A stretch of 64,000 bases of DNA from Chitinophagaceae bacterium IBVUCB2 (GTDB lineage Bacteria > Bacteroidota > Bacteroidia > Chitinophagales > Chitinophagaceae): positions 310,001-374,000 of the forward strand of contig NFUV01000002.1 in assembly GCA_002127295.1 (NCBI GenBank), written 5' to 3'. A program made the translations under genes and the position numbers. The notes below the pieces were generated by a model. That model saw only the letters and a list, made by a program, of their open reading frames with translations. It was not told the origin of the DNA and ran no database searches. This document shows, in pieces, positions 53,880 through 62,550 of the stretch. Positions within the stretch are counted from its first letter, which is position 1. Every line of letters begins with the position of its first letter.

Positions 53880-54643
53880 TTCGAATTGAAAATATCAGCA
53901 AGCGGTTTAAAAAATTACAGGTACTCGATAATATTTCTGTAGGATTTGAAAAAGGGCAGGTGATATCGCTGATCGGACCCAATGGCTCCGGTAAAACAAC
54001 CCTGATAAAATCCATCCTGGGTATGGTGAAGCCCAACAGCGGAAAAATATTCGTGGGAGAAAAAATTATTGACACGGATCCTGCTTATCGCAAAATAATT
54101 GGCTATATGCCCCAGATAGGCCGCTACCCTGATAATATGAAAATAGGGCAGTTATTCAGTATGCTAAAGCAAATACGCAAAACAGAAAATAACCAAACGG
54201 ATGAAGAACTGATTAAAAAGTTCGAACTCGAAAAAATATTCGATAAGCCAATGCGTACCCTCAGCGGCGGTACCCGTCAAAAAGTAAGTGCAGCTATAGC
54301 TTTTCTATTCGACCCAGCCATTCTTATACTGGACGAACCTACCGCAGGCCTTGATCCGCTGGCTTCAGAAATATTAAAACAAAAAATAATTGCAGAAAAG
54401 AAAAAAGATAAACTGATTTTAATTACCTCTCATATTCTCAGTGATCTCGATGAAATAACTACCCATGTAATGTATATGCAGGAAGGTAAAATGCAATTCT
54501 TTAAGGACATTGGCACCCTGCAGGAAGAAACAGGAGAGTTGCGGTTAGGTAAAGCTATTGCAAGGATAATGAAAGGCGATTTAATAAATACTAACTGGAT
54601 CGATAAAATGTTTGAGCCAAAAAATGATGAAAAAATTTATTAA
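53876..54643 (+). CDS. nosF: NosF, ABC transporter ATPase
   Basis: 255 aa ATPase: Walker A GPNGSGKTTL, Q-loop region GYMPQIGRYP, signature LSGGTRQKVS, Walker B LILDEPTAGLDP and switch His in LITSHILSDL. Its start overlaps the nosD stop and nosY follows 9 bases later. It would power the NosFY transporter for NosZ maturation. Confidence 0.95.
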   Translation: MIRIENISKRFKKLQVLDNISVGFEKGQVISLIGPNGSGKTTLIKSILGMVKPNSGKIFVGEKIIDTDPAYRKIIGYMPQIGRYPDNMKIGQLFSMLKQIRKTENNQTDEELIKKFELEKIFDKPMRTLSGGTRQKVSAAIAFLFDPAILILDEPTAGLDPLASEILKQKIIAEKKKDKLILITSHILSDLDEITTHVMYMQEGKMQFFKDIGTLQEETGELRLGKAIARIMKGDLINTNWIDKMFEPKNDEKIY

Positions 54644-54652
54644 ACTGTTTTT

Positions 54653-55420
54653 ATGTTAAAGCTATCCCGTTATGTGCTGTATGATATTTTGAGAAGCAAG
54701 ATTGTGATTGCCTATACCATTTTCCTGTTTGCCGTTTCACTCAGTATGTTCCAGATGGAAGAAAATAGCAGTAAAGCGATGCTGAGTCTTTTAAATATTG
54801 TGCTGATTGTTTTACCATTGGTAAGCCTGGTTTTTACGACCATTCATTATTATAATTCTTATGAATTTATAGAGCTCATGTCCTCCCAACCCATGAGCCG
54901 TACAAGAATATTATTAAGCGAATATGCTGGAGTGGCCATTTCATTGCTCAGTGCTTTTCTGATAGGAGTTGGCATCCCGGTCTTACTATTAGCTCCCAAT
55001 GATATCGGGTTTGCTTTACTATTTTCCGGTGTTTGCTTAACACTTGTATTTACATCCATTGCTTTTTTTGCTGCCGTAATAGCCAGAGATAAGGCGAGAG
55101 GTATTGGTTTTGCTTTGTTGCTCTGGTTTTATTTTGCCCTTATTTATGACAGTCTTGTACTGCTGATACTTTTCTCTTTCAGTGATTATCCATTGGAAAA
55201 AATAACGCTGTTGCTTTCTGCCCTTAATCCTATTGATCTGGGCCGCATATTCATTATGCTTAAAATGGATGTTAGTGCATTAATGGGATACACTGGTGCT
55301 TTGTACAAAGATTTTTTCGGCAGCGGTACAGGTATTCTTTTCACCACAGGCATTATGCTGTTGTGGATCATTGTGCCACTATGGTTGGCAGTAAGAAAAT
55401 TTCGAAAAAAAGATCTATAA
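54653..55420 (+). CDS. nosY: NosY, ABC transporter permease
   Basis: 255 aa with about six membrane helices. MLKLSRYVLYDILRSKIVIAY and YEFIELMSSQPMSRTRIL match the NosY family. It partners NosF. The next gene, a RIC protein, follows 31 bases later in the same direction. Confidence 0.93.
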   Translation: MLKLSRYVLYDILRSKIVIAYTIFLFAVSLSMFQMEENSSKAMLSLLNIVLIVLPLVSLVFTTIHYYNSYEFIELMSSQPMSRTRILLSEYAGVAISLLSAFLIGVGIPVLLLAPNDIGFALLFSGVCLTLVFTSIAFFAAVIARDKARGIGFALLLWFYFALIYDSLVLLILFSFSDYPLEKITLLLSALNPIDLGRIFIMLKMDVSALMGYTGALYKDFFGSGTGILFTTGIMLLWIIVPLWLAVRKFRKKDL

Positions 55421-55451
55421 ACAATTTTATACAATAGTAAAATAAATTATC

Positions 55452-56189
55452 ATGAACGATTTAACAACAAAAAGCCTTGCACAAATTGTAAATGGAAACC
55501 ATCGGGCTGCGCCGGTATTTGAAAAATATCACCTCGATTTTTGTTGCAAAGGGAAACGGACGCTGGAACAAGCCTGCAATGAGGGTGAAATCAAACTGGA
55601 AGAGGTGGTCGCTGACCTGGAAAATTCCGAGCAAAGTAGTTCCTGTTCCATTACGCCCAATTATGCAAAAATGTCGCTGGAACAGCTGGCTGAGCATATT
55701 GTATTGAAACATCATAATTATGTAAAAAAGGAAATGCCTGCAATACTGGGTTATTTACAAAAAGTAGCATCCAAACATGGTGATCGCCATCCCGAGCTGA
55801 TAAAAGTACTTCAGCTATTCACCGCAGTGAAGGAAGAAATGGAACAGCATATGCAGAAAGAAGAACTTATACTTTTTCCGAGAATTACCGAAATAGAAAA
55901 AAAATTGACAGCTGGAAAAGAATTGGTCATTAACAATACTTTTCTCCTTGCACCTATTAATATGATGGAGCAGGAGCATGACCATGCAGGCACCTTATTG
56001 GCTGAAATAAGAAATTTAACCAGCGATTATAATCCACCAGCTGATGCCTGTACGACCTATCGGGTTAGTTTAGCAGCTTTGCAGGCATTCGAACTGGATT
56101 TACACCAGCATGTACATTTAGAGAATAATATCCTTTTCCCTAAGGCATTAAAAATGTTTGAGCAACCAAACCAGTGCTCGTTGAACTAA
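55452..56189 (+). CDS. ric: RIC/ScdA iron-sulfur cluster repair di-iron protein (copy 2)
   Basis: 245 aa; ScdA N-terminal domain with YHLDFCCKGKRTLEQAC, then hemerythrin-like halves with HHNYVKKEMPAIL, MQKEELILFPRI, EQEHDHAGTLLAEI and VHLENNILFPKAL. It is a diverged paralogue of the protein at 46926-47675. As the last gene of the nos operon it would repair NO-damaged clusters during denitrification. A terminator follows. Confidence 0.94.
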   Translation: MNDLTTKSLAQIVNGNHRAAPVFEKYHLDFCCKGKRTLEQACNEGEIKLEEVVADLENSEQSSSCSITPNYAKMSLEQLAEHIVLKHHNYVKKEMPAILGYLQKVASKHGDRHPELIKVLQLFTAVKEEMEQHMQKEELILFPRITEIEKKLTAGKELVINNTFLLAPINMMEQEHDHAGTLLAEIRNLTSDYNPPADACTTYRVSLAALQAFELDLHQHVHLENNILFPKALKMFEQPNQCSLN

Positions 56190-56204
56190 AGTTTAATCTC
56201 CATA

Positions 56205-56249
56205 ACTGGCTGGGCTTCTATATTAAATATAGCTCAGCCAGTAATTTTT
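56205..56249 (+). terminator. Terminator of the nos operon
   Basis: ACTGGCTG pairs with CAGCCAGT, with an inner CTATAT/ATATAG stem and a 3-base loop, followed by AATTTTT. Confidence 0.85.
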
Positions 56250-56259
56250 CTGCTCTACC

Positions 56260-56271
56260 TGACCAAAATCA
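56260..56271. promoter_or_regulatory. TGA-N6-TCA site upstream of ccoI
   Basis: TGACCAAAATCA, in the palindromic context CTGACCAAAATCAG. Centre 56265.5 is 51.5 bp before TAATTTAG (56317-56324), a -7-like element with one mismatch. The spacing equals that at Hsp20 and ccoS. Confidence 0.6.
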
Positions 56272-56345
56272 GTTATGCATTTGAACTTACTCACTTCCTG
56301 TAAAAGGCATGCCTTGTAATTTAGCCTCCTATCTTGGAAATAAGT

Positions 56346-58742
56346 ATGACCGGGTCAAATTTTACAGACAATAAAGTACAATGCTACCATTGTGGTGAAG
56401 CATGCAGCAATAGTAAAATCAATGTCCGGGAAAAGAATTTTTGTTGCGAAGGCTGCAAGATGGTGTACCAGATTTTGAACCAAAGTGATCTCTGCGATTA
56501 CTATGATATGAATAAAAATCCGGGCATAAGTCAACGTATTAAAGTGCGAAAGGACAAATTTGCATTTTTAGAGGACGAGAATATCCAGAACAAACTCACC
56601 AGTTTCAGGAGCGATAAACAAGTGCATGTAACACTTTACCTGCCTCAAATGCACTGTAGTTCCTGTCTTTATTTGTTAGAGAACCTGCATCGAATTGATG
56701 AAGGCATTGTTTCCAGTAAAGTAAATTTCACAAGAAAAGAAGTAGAAATTGTTTTCCTGGTTACTAAAACAACATTGCGAAAAGTAGTCGAAACACTTAC
56801 CAGTATTGGATACGAACCATATATCAGCCTGAATGATCTGAAAGAAAAAAGACCCGCCGTTAATAAAACAATGGTTTTGCAATTGGGAATTGCGGGGTTT
56901 TGTTTTGGGAATATCATGTTGATGAGCTTTCCTGAATACCTGGGTATTGATACCACCGAAGTTGGATTGCGGAGCATTTTTCGCTGGCTCAATTTTGGAC
57001 TAGCTATTCCTGTTTTACTTTACTCTGCGCTTCCTTTCTATACTTCTTCAATCAAGAGTTTGCAGCATAGATTCCTTAATATTGATGCGCCGATTGCATT
57101 GGCTATTCTTATTACATTTATCCGTAGTGCTTACGAAGTGATAAGCGGTACCGGTGGTGGCTATTTTGATTCTATGACTGGCATAGTTTTTTTTATGCTT
57201 GCCGGTAGAATTCTGCAGGATAAAACATTTCGTCAGCTTTCTTTTGAGAGAGATTATACTTCCTACTTTCCCATTGCTGTTTCGGTAACTAAAGATGATA
57301 AAGAAACTCCTACTGCTTTGCCCGATATTAAACCGGGAGATACTTTGTTAATACATAATGAAGAATTAATTCCTGCAGATGGTATACTCACAAAAGGAAA
57401 AGCCTTTGTTGATTACAGTTTTGTAACCGGCGAATCCTTGCCTGTTGTAAAAGAAGTAGGTGAATTAGTATATGCAGGCGGCAAACAAACAGAGGGCAAT
57501 ATTGAAATACTGGTGGTAAAGGAAGTAGCACAAAGCTACCTTACCAAATTGTGGAACAGGGATGAATTCAAAAAGCAGGACGCAATAAAAAAAGTTTCAT
57601 TTGTTCACTTACTTAGTCGCTATTTTACCTATATCGTTTTTGCTATTGCTCTCGGCACAGCCATTTATTGGCAGATAAATGAGCCTGCCCGATTATGGCC
57701 TGCAGTAACTGCTATCTTCATCATTGCCTGCCCCTGCGCATTGCTATTATCCAATACATTTACAAATGGAAATATTTTGCAGATACTTGGCCGCAATCAC
57801 TTTTATCTTCGGAGTGCACAAACTATAGAAGAAGTGGCCAAAGTAACTCATATCGTTTTTGACAAAACCGGAACACTTACTTCAACCCAACATCAACATA
57901 TTACCTACGAAGGCACCAGGCTTACTACTTATCAAATACAACAGGTGGCTGCATTAGCCGCCTGTTCTTCTCATCCCTTAAGCAAAGCTCTTGCAAAATA
58001 TCTTGCAAAGGGAAAGCAACCAGAAGTGGCGGGGTTTAAAGAAACAATAGGAGAGGGCATTGAAGGATTTGTACAAAATGATTTAATGAAACTGGGCTCA
58101 TATCATTTTGTAACCGGGTTAGCAAGCCGTCAAACCGGCACGGCAATATTTGTAAGTATTGAAAATAGATTACAAGGTTTTTTTCACTTCAGCAACCATT
58201 ACCGGGGTGAAATTCCGGGCTTACTGAACAATTTAAAAATCAATTACCGGCTTTCTGTTTTATCTGGGGATAATGATACAGAAAGAAAAAATCTGCAGCA
58301 TTTGCTGGGAAAAAAAGCTACCCTGCGATTTCATCAAAAACCAGAAGATAAGCTTCGCTATATAAAACACCTGCAAGACCAGGGAGAAAAAGTGATGATG
58401 ATCGGAGATGGACTGAACGATGCCGGTGCATTGAAACAAAGTGATATTGGTGTTGCAGTGGCCGAACAAACAAATAATTTTACTCCTTCCAGCGATGGTA
58501 TCATTGAAGCAAAACAACTGGCACTGCTTCCGAAATTTATCCGGCTATGCCATGCTAACCGGCAAATTGTGATCGCCAGCTTTGTTTTATCTATTGTGTA
58601 TAATATAATCGGGTTATTCTTTGCCGTGCAAGGAAATTTATCCCCCCTTATTGCTGCTATCCTCATGCCCGCCAGTTCCCTTAGTATTTTATTGATCACA
58701 TTTGGCAGCAGCAGTTGGGTTGCCCGTCGTATGAAACTGTAG
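56346..58742 (+). CDS. ccoI: CcoI-type copper-translocating P-type ATPase
   Basis: 798 aa from the ATG at 56346 (an in-frame TTG at 56334 is less likely). N-terminal metal-binding part with YHCGEAC and FCCEGCKMVYQIL, then an HMA domain with MHCSSCLYLLENL. The membrane motif is CPC in FIIACPCALLLSN, the phosphorylation site DKTGTLT, and the hinge GDGLNDAGAL. This layout is that of CcoI/FixI, which exports copper needed to assemble cbb3 oxidase (and possibly NosZ). It has its own TGA-N6-TCA site. Confidence 0.94.
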   Translation: MTGSNFTDNKVQCYHCGEACSNSKINVREKNFCCEGCKMVYQILNQSDLCDYYDMNKNPGISQRIKVRKDKFAFLEDENIQNKLTSFRSDKQVHVTLYLPQMHCSSCLYLLENLHRIDEGIVSSKVNFTRKEVEIVFLVTKTTLRKVVETLTSIGYEPYISLNDLKEKRPAVNKTMVLQLGIAGFCFGNIMLMSFPEYLGIDTTEVGLRSIFRWLNFGLAIPVLLYSALPFYTSSIKSLQHRFLNIDAPIALAILITFIRSAYEVISGTGGGYFDSMTGIVFFMLAGRILQDKTFRQLSFERDYTSYFPIAVSVTKDDKETPTALPDIKPGDTLLIHNEELIPADGILTKGKAFVDYSFVTGESLPVVKEVGELVYAGGKQTEGNIEILVVKEVAQSYLTKLWNRDEFKKQDAIKKVSFVHLLSRYFTYIVFAIALGTAIYWQINEPARLWPAVTAIFIIACPCALLLSNTFTNGNILQILGRNHFYLRSAQTIEEVAKVTHIVFDKTGTLTSTQHQHITYEGTRLTTYQIQQVAALAACSSHPLSKALAKYLAKGKQPEVAGFKETIGEGIEGFVQNDLMKLGSYHFVTGLASRQTGTAIFVSIENRLQGFFHFSNHYRGEIPGLLNNLKINYRLSVLSGDNDTERKNLQHLLGKKATLRFHQKPEDKLRYIKHLQDQGEKVMMIGDGLNDAGALKQSDIGVAVAEQTNNFTPSSDGIIEAKQLALLPKFIRLCHANRQIVIASFVLSIVYNIIGLFFAVQGNLSPLIAAILMPASSLSILLITFGSSSWVARRMKL

Positions 58743-58750
58743 CCTTGTCT

Positions 58751-58774
58751 TTATCATCTTTTTTGAGATGATAA
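58751..58774 (+). terminator. Hairpin after ccoI, overlapping a TGA-N6-TCA site
   Basis: TTATCATCT and AGATGATAA are perfect 9-bp arms around a 6-base loop. It lacks a downstream T-run, so it is a weak terminator at best. Its right arm is shared with the TGA-N6-TCA site at 58769. Confidence 0.45.
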
Positions 58775-58780
58775 TAATCA
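58769..58780. promoter_or_regulatory. TGA-N6-TCA site upstream of ccoS-ccoNOQPG
   Basis: TGATAATAATCA, in context ATGATAATAATCAG. Centre 58774.5 is 51.5 bp before TACTTTTA (58826-58833), a -7-like element with one mismatch. The spacing is the same as at ccoI and Hsp20. Confidence 0.6.
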
Positions 58781-58852
58781 GTTTTCTTGTTGATACCTGT
58801 TATGTATTGCCGTTAGCTGGCTTTTTACTTTTACGCCACCTTAAAAAAGAAC

Positions 58853-59017
58853 ATGAGTGTCATCATTATTCTACTTATTGCCAGCATTACAGTAGCCGCA
58901 TTATTCCTTATCGCCTTTTTATGGAGTGTAAAATCGGGTCAGTTTGAAGATGACTTTTCTCCTTCTTCCCGGATTCTTTTTGATGATAAACCCACAACCC
59001 CAACCAAAACAAAATAA
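58853..59017 (+). CDS. ccoS: CcoS, cbb3 oxidase assembly protein
   Basis: 54 aa with one membrane helix: MSVIIILLIASITVAALFLI, then AFLWSVKSGQFEDD and a short soluble tail with RILFDD. This is the typical CcoS pattern. It lies 11 bases before ccoNO and is needed in other bacteria for insertion of cofactors into cbb3 oxidase. Confidence 0.93.
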   Translation: MSVIIILLIASITVAALFLIAFLWSVKSGQFEDDFSPSSRILFDDKPTTPTKTK

Positions 59018-59028
59018 ATATTTCAGGT

Positions 59029-61185
59029 ATGCAAGAAACAAATCAACCTATGCAAGTTGAAAAATTTTATTACGATAATAAAATTGTAAAGGCTTTTGGC
59101 TATGCCACCATCGTTTTCGGACTTGTTGGTATGCTGGCCGGACTTTGGGCAGCTATTCAAATTTTTTATCCCGAAAGTAGCTTAAATTTTCCTGCCACTA
59201 CGTTTGGCCGTCTTCGCCCATTGCATACCAATGCTATCATTTTTGCATTTGTAGGGAATGCATCTTTTGCAGGTATTTATTATTCATTGCAGCGATTGTG
59301 TAAAGCAAGAATGTTTAGTGACAAGCTAAGCTGGATTCATTTTTGGGGATGGCAACTGATCATAGTTGCGGCAGCTATTACTTTACCGCTTGGATTGACT
59401 ACTGGTGCCGAGTATGCAGAATTAATATGGCCAATAGACATAGCCATCACATTAGTGTGGGTGATTTTTGGTATCAATATGTTTGGTACCATTATTAAGA
59501 GAAGAGAAAAACATCTCTATGTTGCCATTTGGTTTTACATCGCTACCTGGGTAACTGTTGCCCTATTACATATTGTACGTTCTATAGAATTGCCTTATTC
59601 CGCTACCGGAAGCTATAGTTGGTTTGCAGGGGTACAAGATGCGTTAGTACAATGGTGGTATGGACATAATGCAGTAGCATTCTTTTTAACTACACCTGTG
59701 CTTGGTTTGATGTACTATTTCTTACCAAAGGCAGCTAACAGACCTGTTTATTCATATCGACTTTCCATTATTCACTTTTGGGCATTGATATTTATTTATA
59801 TATGGGCCGGTCCTCACCATTTATTGTATACAGCATTGCCCGATTGGGCACAATCACTTGGGGTAGTTTTTTCCATTATGCTGATAGCCCCCAGTTGGGG
59901 AGGTATGTTGAATGGATTATTTACACTCCGCGGTGCATGGGATAAAGTAAGAGAAGATCCTGTTTTAAAATTCATGGTGGTTGCAATTACTTGTTATGGA
60001 ATGGCTACCCTTGAAGGACCATTACTTAGCTTAAAAAGTGTAAATGCTATTTCACACTTTAGTGATTGGACAATTGCCCACGTACATATCGGCGGATTAG
60101 GATGGAACGGCTTTCTTGCTTTTTCTATTCTTTATTACATGATTCCCAAAATGTGGGGTACCTCTTTGTATTCAAAGAAATTAGCGGCTAACCACTTTTG
60201 GTTAGGTACGATAGGCATTATTCTCTATGCAGTTCCGCTTTATTGGGCAGGGTTTGAACAGAGTCTTAACTGGAAAGCCTTTACTCCGGAAGGGCAATTG
60301 AAGTTCGACTTCATGGAAACTGTAAATAATATTAAGGGGATGTATGTAAGTCGCAGTATAGGTGGAGCATTATACCTGGTAGGTGCAATACTGATGACCT
60401 ATAACTTATACAAAACAATTGCAAAAGGAAAATTCATAGCGAATGAAGCAGCGGAAGCTGCACCAATTGTAAAAGAAGTAAGCAAGAAAAAAGAATATTG
60501 GCATAGAGTGATTGAAAGAAAGCCGGTGATGCTGCTGGTGCTTAGTTTGATTGTAGTAGCATTGGGAGGGTTGATAGAAATTATTCCAACCTTCCTCGTT
60601 AAATCGAATGTGCCAACTATTGCCAGTGTAAAACCCTACACGCCGCTTGAATTGCAGGGACGGGATATTTATGTTCGGGAAGGATGTTATACCTGTCACT
60701 CACAAATGATACGTCCATTCCGGGATGAAGTAGCGAGATATGGTGAGTATTCAAAAGCCGGCGAATTTGTATATGATCATCCGCATCAATGGGGAAGTAA
60801 AAGAACCGGTCCTGACTTAGCAAGAGAAGGCGGCAAATTTTCTGATAGCTGGCACTACAATCATATGTATGACCCACGATCAATGTCACCTGGATCCCTA
60901 ATGCCACAATATGTATGGTTGCTGGATGATAAGATAGACACTTCTTCAACCCCGGCAAAAATTAGGGCCATGATGACATTGGGAGTTCCCTATCCAAAAG
61001 GATATGATAAACTGGCAAATATTGACCTGATGCAACAGGCAACAAAAATTGCCGCAAATCTTAAAGCAGATAAGATTGAAACAGCTCCTGATAAAGAAAT
61101 AATTGCACTGATCGCTTACCTGCAACGATTGGGCACTGATATAAAAACTGTATCCAAACAACCCATTACCGAAACAAAAAAATAA
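59029..61185 (+). CDS. ccoNO: Fused cbb3 cytochrome oxidase subunits I and II
   Basis: 718 aa. Residues 1 to about 475 are CcoN, the catalytic haem-copper subunit with about 12 helices and conserved histidines (RPLHTNAIIFAFVGN, WYGHNAVAFFLTTP, AGPHHLLYT, HFSDWTIAHVHIGGLGWNG). A helix at about 495-520 begins the CcoO part, with haem site CYTCH (Cys553, Cys556, His557) in REGCYTCHSQMIRPFRDEV. Fusion of ccoN and ccoO is common in Bacteroidetes. The enzyme has high O2 affinity and fits micro-oxic growth. Confidence 0.97.
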   Translation: MQETNQPMQVEKFYYDNKIVKAFGYATIVFGLVGMLAGLWAAIQIFYPESSLNFPATTFGRLRPLHTNAIIFAFVGNASFAGIYYSLQRLCKARMFSDKLSWIHFWGWQLIIVAAAITLPLGLTTGAEYAELIWPIDIAITLVWVIFGINMFGTIIKRREKHLYVAIWFYIATWVTVALLHIVRSIELPYSATGSYSWFAGVQDALVQWWYGHNAVAFFLTTPVLGLMYYFLPKAANRPVYSYRLSIIHFWALIFIYIWAGPHHLLYTALPDWAQSLGVVFSIMLIAPSWGGMLNGLFTLRGAWDKVREDPVLKFMVVAITCYGMATLEGPLLSLKSVNAISHFSDWTIAHVHIGGLGWNGFLAFSILYYMIPKMWGTSLYSKKLAANHFWLGTIGIILYAVPLYWAGFEQSLNWKAFTPEGQLKFDFMETVNNIKGMYVSRSIGGALYLVGAILMTYNLYKTIAKGKFIANEAAEAAPIVKEVSKKKEYWHRVIERKPVMLLVLSLIVVALGGLIEIIPTFLVKSNVPTIASVKPYTPLELQGRDIYVREGCYTCHSQMIRPFRDEVARYGEYSKAGEFVYDHPHQWGSKRTGPDLAREGGKFSDSWHYNHMYDPRSMSPGSLMPQYVWLLDDKIDTSSTPAKIRAMMTLGVPYPKGYDKLANIDLMQQATKIAANLKADKIETAPDKEIIALIAYLQRLGTDIKTVSKQPITETKK

Positions 61186-61190
61186 GCGTT

Positions 61191-61352
61191 ATGAAATTCA
61201 TTCACTACATAGAGAAAGTAAGCGGCATAGATATATACGGGCTTGCATCACTCCTCATTTTTGTGATCTTCTTTACTGTTATGCTGACCTGGGTTTTTAA
61301 AACCAAGAAAAAAACCTTTGCTGATATCAGCCGTATTCCATTAGATAATTAA
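61191..61352 (+). CDS. ccoQ: CcoQ, small cbb3 oxidase subunit
   Basis: 53 aa with one helix: YGLASLLIFVIFFTVMLTWV and a C-terminal KTKKKTFADISRIPLDN. This matches CcoQ/FixQ. It lies 5 bases after ccoNO and 10 before ccoP. CcoQ stabilises the complex in other species. Confidence 0.9.
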   Translation: MKFIHYIEKVSGIDIYGLASLLIFVIFFTVMLTWVFKTKKKTFADISRIPLDN

Positions 61353-61362
61353 AATAACTGCC

Positions 61363-62523
61363 ATGTTTTCATCACCGAATAATAAAGTAAAATATATCCT
61401 GGTACTGATTGTTATTTTTCTTATTTCATTTCAATCGGCCTGGGCTGCGGGTCCACCTGCCCCGTCTCTGTTCAGCAACCCGCTGGCATTAATATTAATC
61501 ATTCTCATGATATTACTGCTGATCATAATTGCCATTCTTGCCGGTATACTGGTGGGTGCCGCAGATGTGAAATTGAAAAAAAGAAAGAAGGGAAATAGTT
61601 CTGTCGTTACATCGGGACTTATGATTCTGTTTTTACTTTCCGGATCATCACTATTGGCCCAAGATGTTGCCGCGGATACTACTACAACTACCGTTGCCAA
61701 AACGATAGGTGGTATGCCTGCTTCAACTTTTTATATAATGGCGACAGTTATTTTTTTGGAGCTGGGACTCATTATCGCCCTGCTTATTAATATAAGGTTC
61801 TTATTAAAAAATGAAAAAGAAAAACTAGTAGTAGCGGACGAACCTGAAACAATTGAAGCAAAGAAAAACAAATTAAGCTGGTGGGACAGGATGAACAAAT
61901 TGCGGCCTGTAAGCCAGGAAGCAGAACTTGACCTGGGCCATGAATATGATGGCATTCGGGAACTGAACAACAAGCTTCCTCCATGGTGGTTGTATGGGTT
62001 TTATCTCACTATCATATTTGCAGTTGTTTACTTGTGGCGGTTCCATGTATCACACACAGGGCCATCCAGTCAACAGGAATATGAAATATCTATAGCAAAA
62101 GCTGAATTAAAAACACAGGAGTACCTGAAAGCAAAAGGGGATGCTGTGGATGAAAATACAGTAACACTTCTAAAGGGCACAGAAGATCTTGCTGCAGGTA
62201 AAATTATATACATGAAATCATGTGCTTCTTGTCATACAGAGACAGGAGCAGGTAATGTGGGTCCAAACCTTACCGATAATTATTGGATACATGGCAACGA
62301 TGTGAAAAGTATTTTCAAAACTATACGCTATGGAATTAATGCGATGCCGCAGTGGCAAAATACTTATTCTAATAAGCAATTGGCACAAGTAACCAGCTAT
62401 ATCAAAACACTGGTAGGAACAAATCCTCCTAATGGGAAAGCAGCACAGGGAACTGAAATGAAAGACGAAGTACCAGCAGCTAAACCTGCAGCCGACTCTG
62501 CCACTGTAAAAGAGATAAAATAG
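61363..62523 (+). CDS. ccoP: CcoP, cbb3 oxidase subunit III (single-haem form with extra N-terminal helices)
   Basis: 386 aa. The usual CcoP core begins at about 192 (HEYDGIRELNNKLPPWWL), a membrane helix follows, and there is one haem site CASCH (Cys287, Cys290, His291) with an axial Met in INAMPQW. Canonical CcoP has two haem c sites; only one is present. Before the core are four additional hydrophobic segments (about 10-28, 41-66, 84-99, 122-143), the first and third resembling signal peptides. Confidence 0.93.
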   Translation: MFSSPNNKVKYILVLIVIFLISFQSAWAAGPPAPSLFSNPLALILIILMILLLIIIAILAGILVGAADVKLKKRKKGNSSVVTSGLMILFLLSGSSLLAQDVAADTTTTTVAKTIGGMPASTFYIMATVIFLELGLIIALLINIRFLLKNEKEKLVVADEPETIEAKKNKLSWWDRMNKLRPVSQEAELDLGHEYDGIRELNNKLPPWWLYGFYLTIIFAVVYLWRFHVSHTGPSSQQEYEISIAKAELKTQEYLKAKGDAVDENTVTLLKGTEDLAAGKIIYMKSCASCHTETGAGNVGPNLTDNYWIHGNDVKSIFKTIRYGINAMPQWQNTYSNKQLAQVTSYIKTLVGTNPPNGKAAQGTEMKDEVPAAKPAADSATVKEIK

Positions 62524-62550
62524 GGAAGGACAATTGAAAGCTGTAAAATT

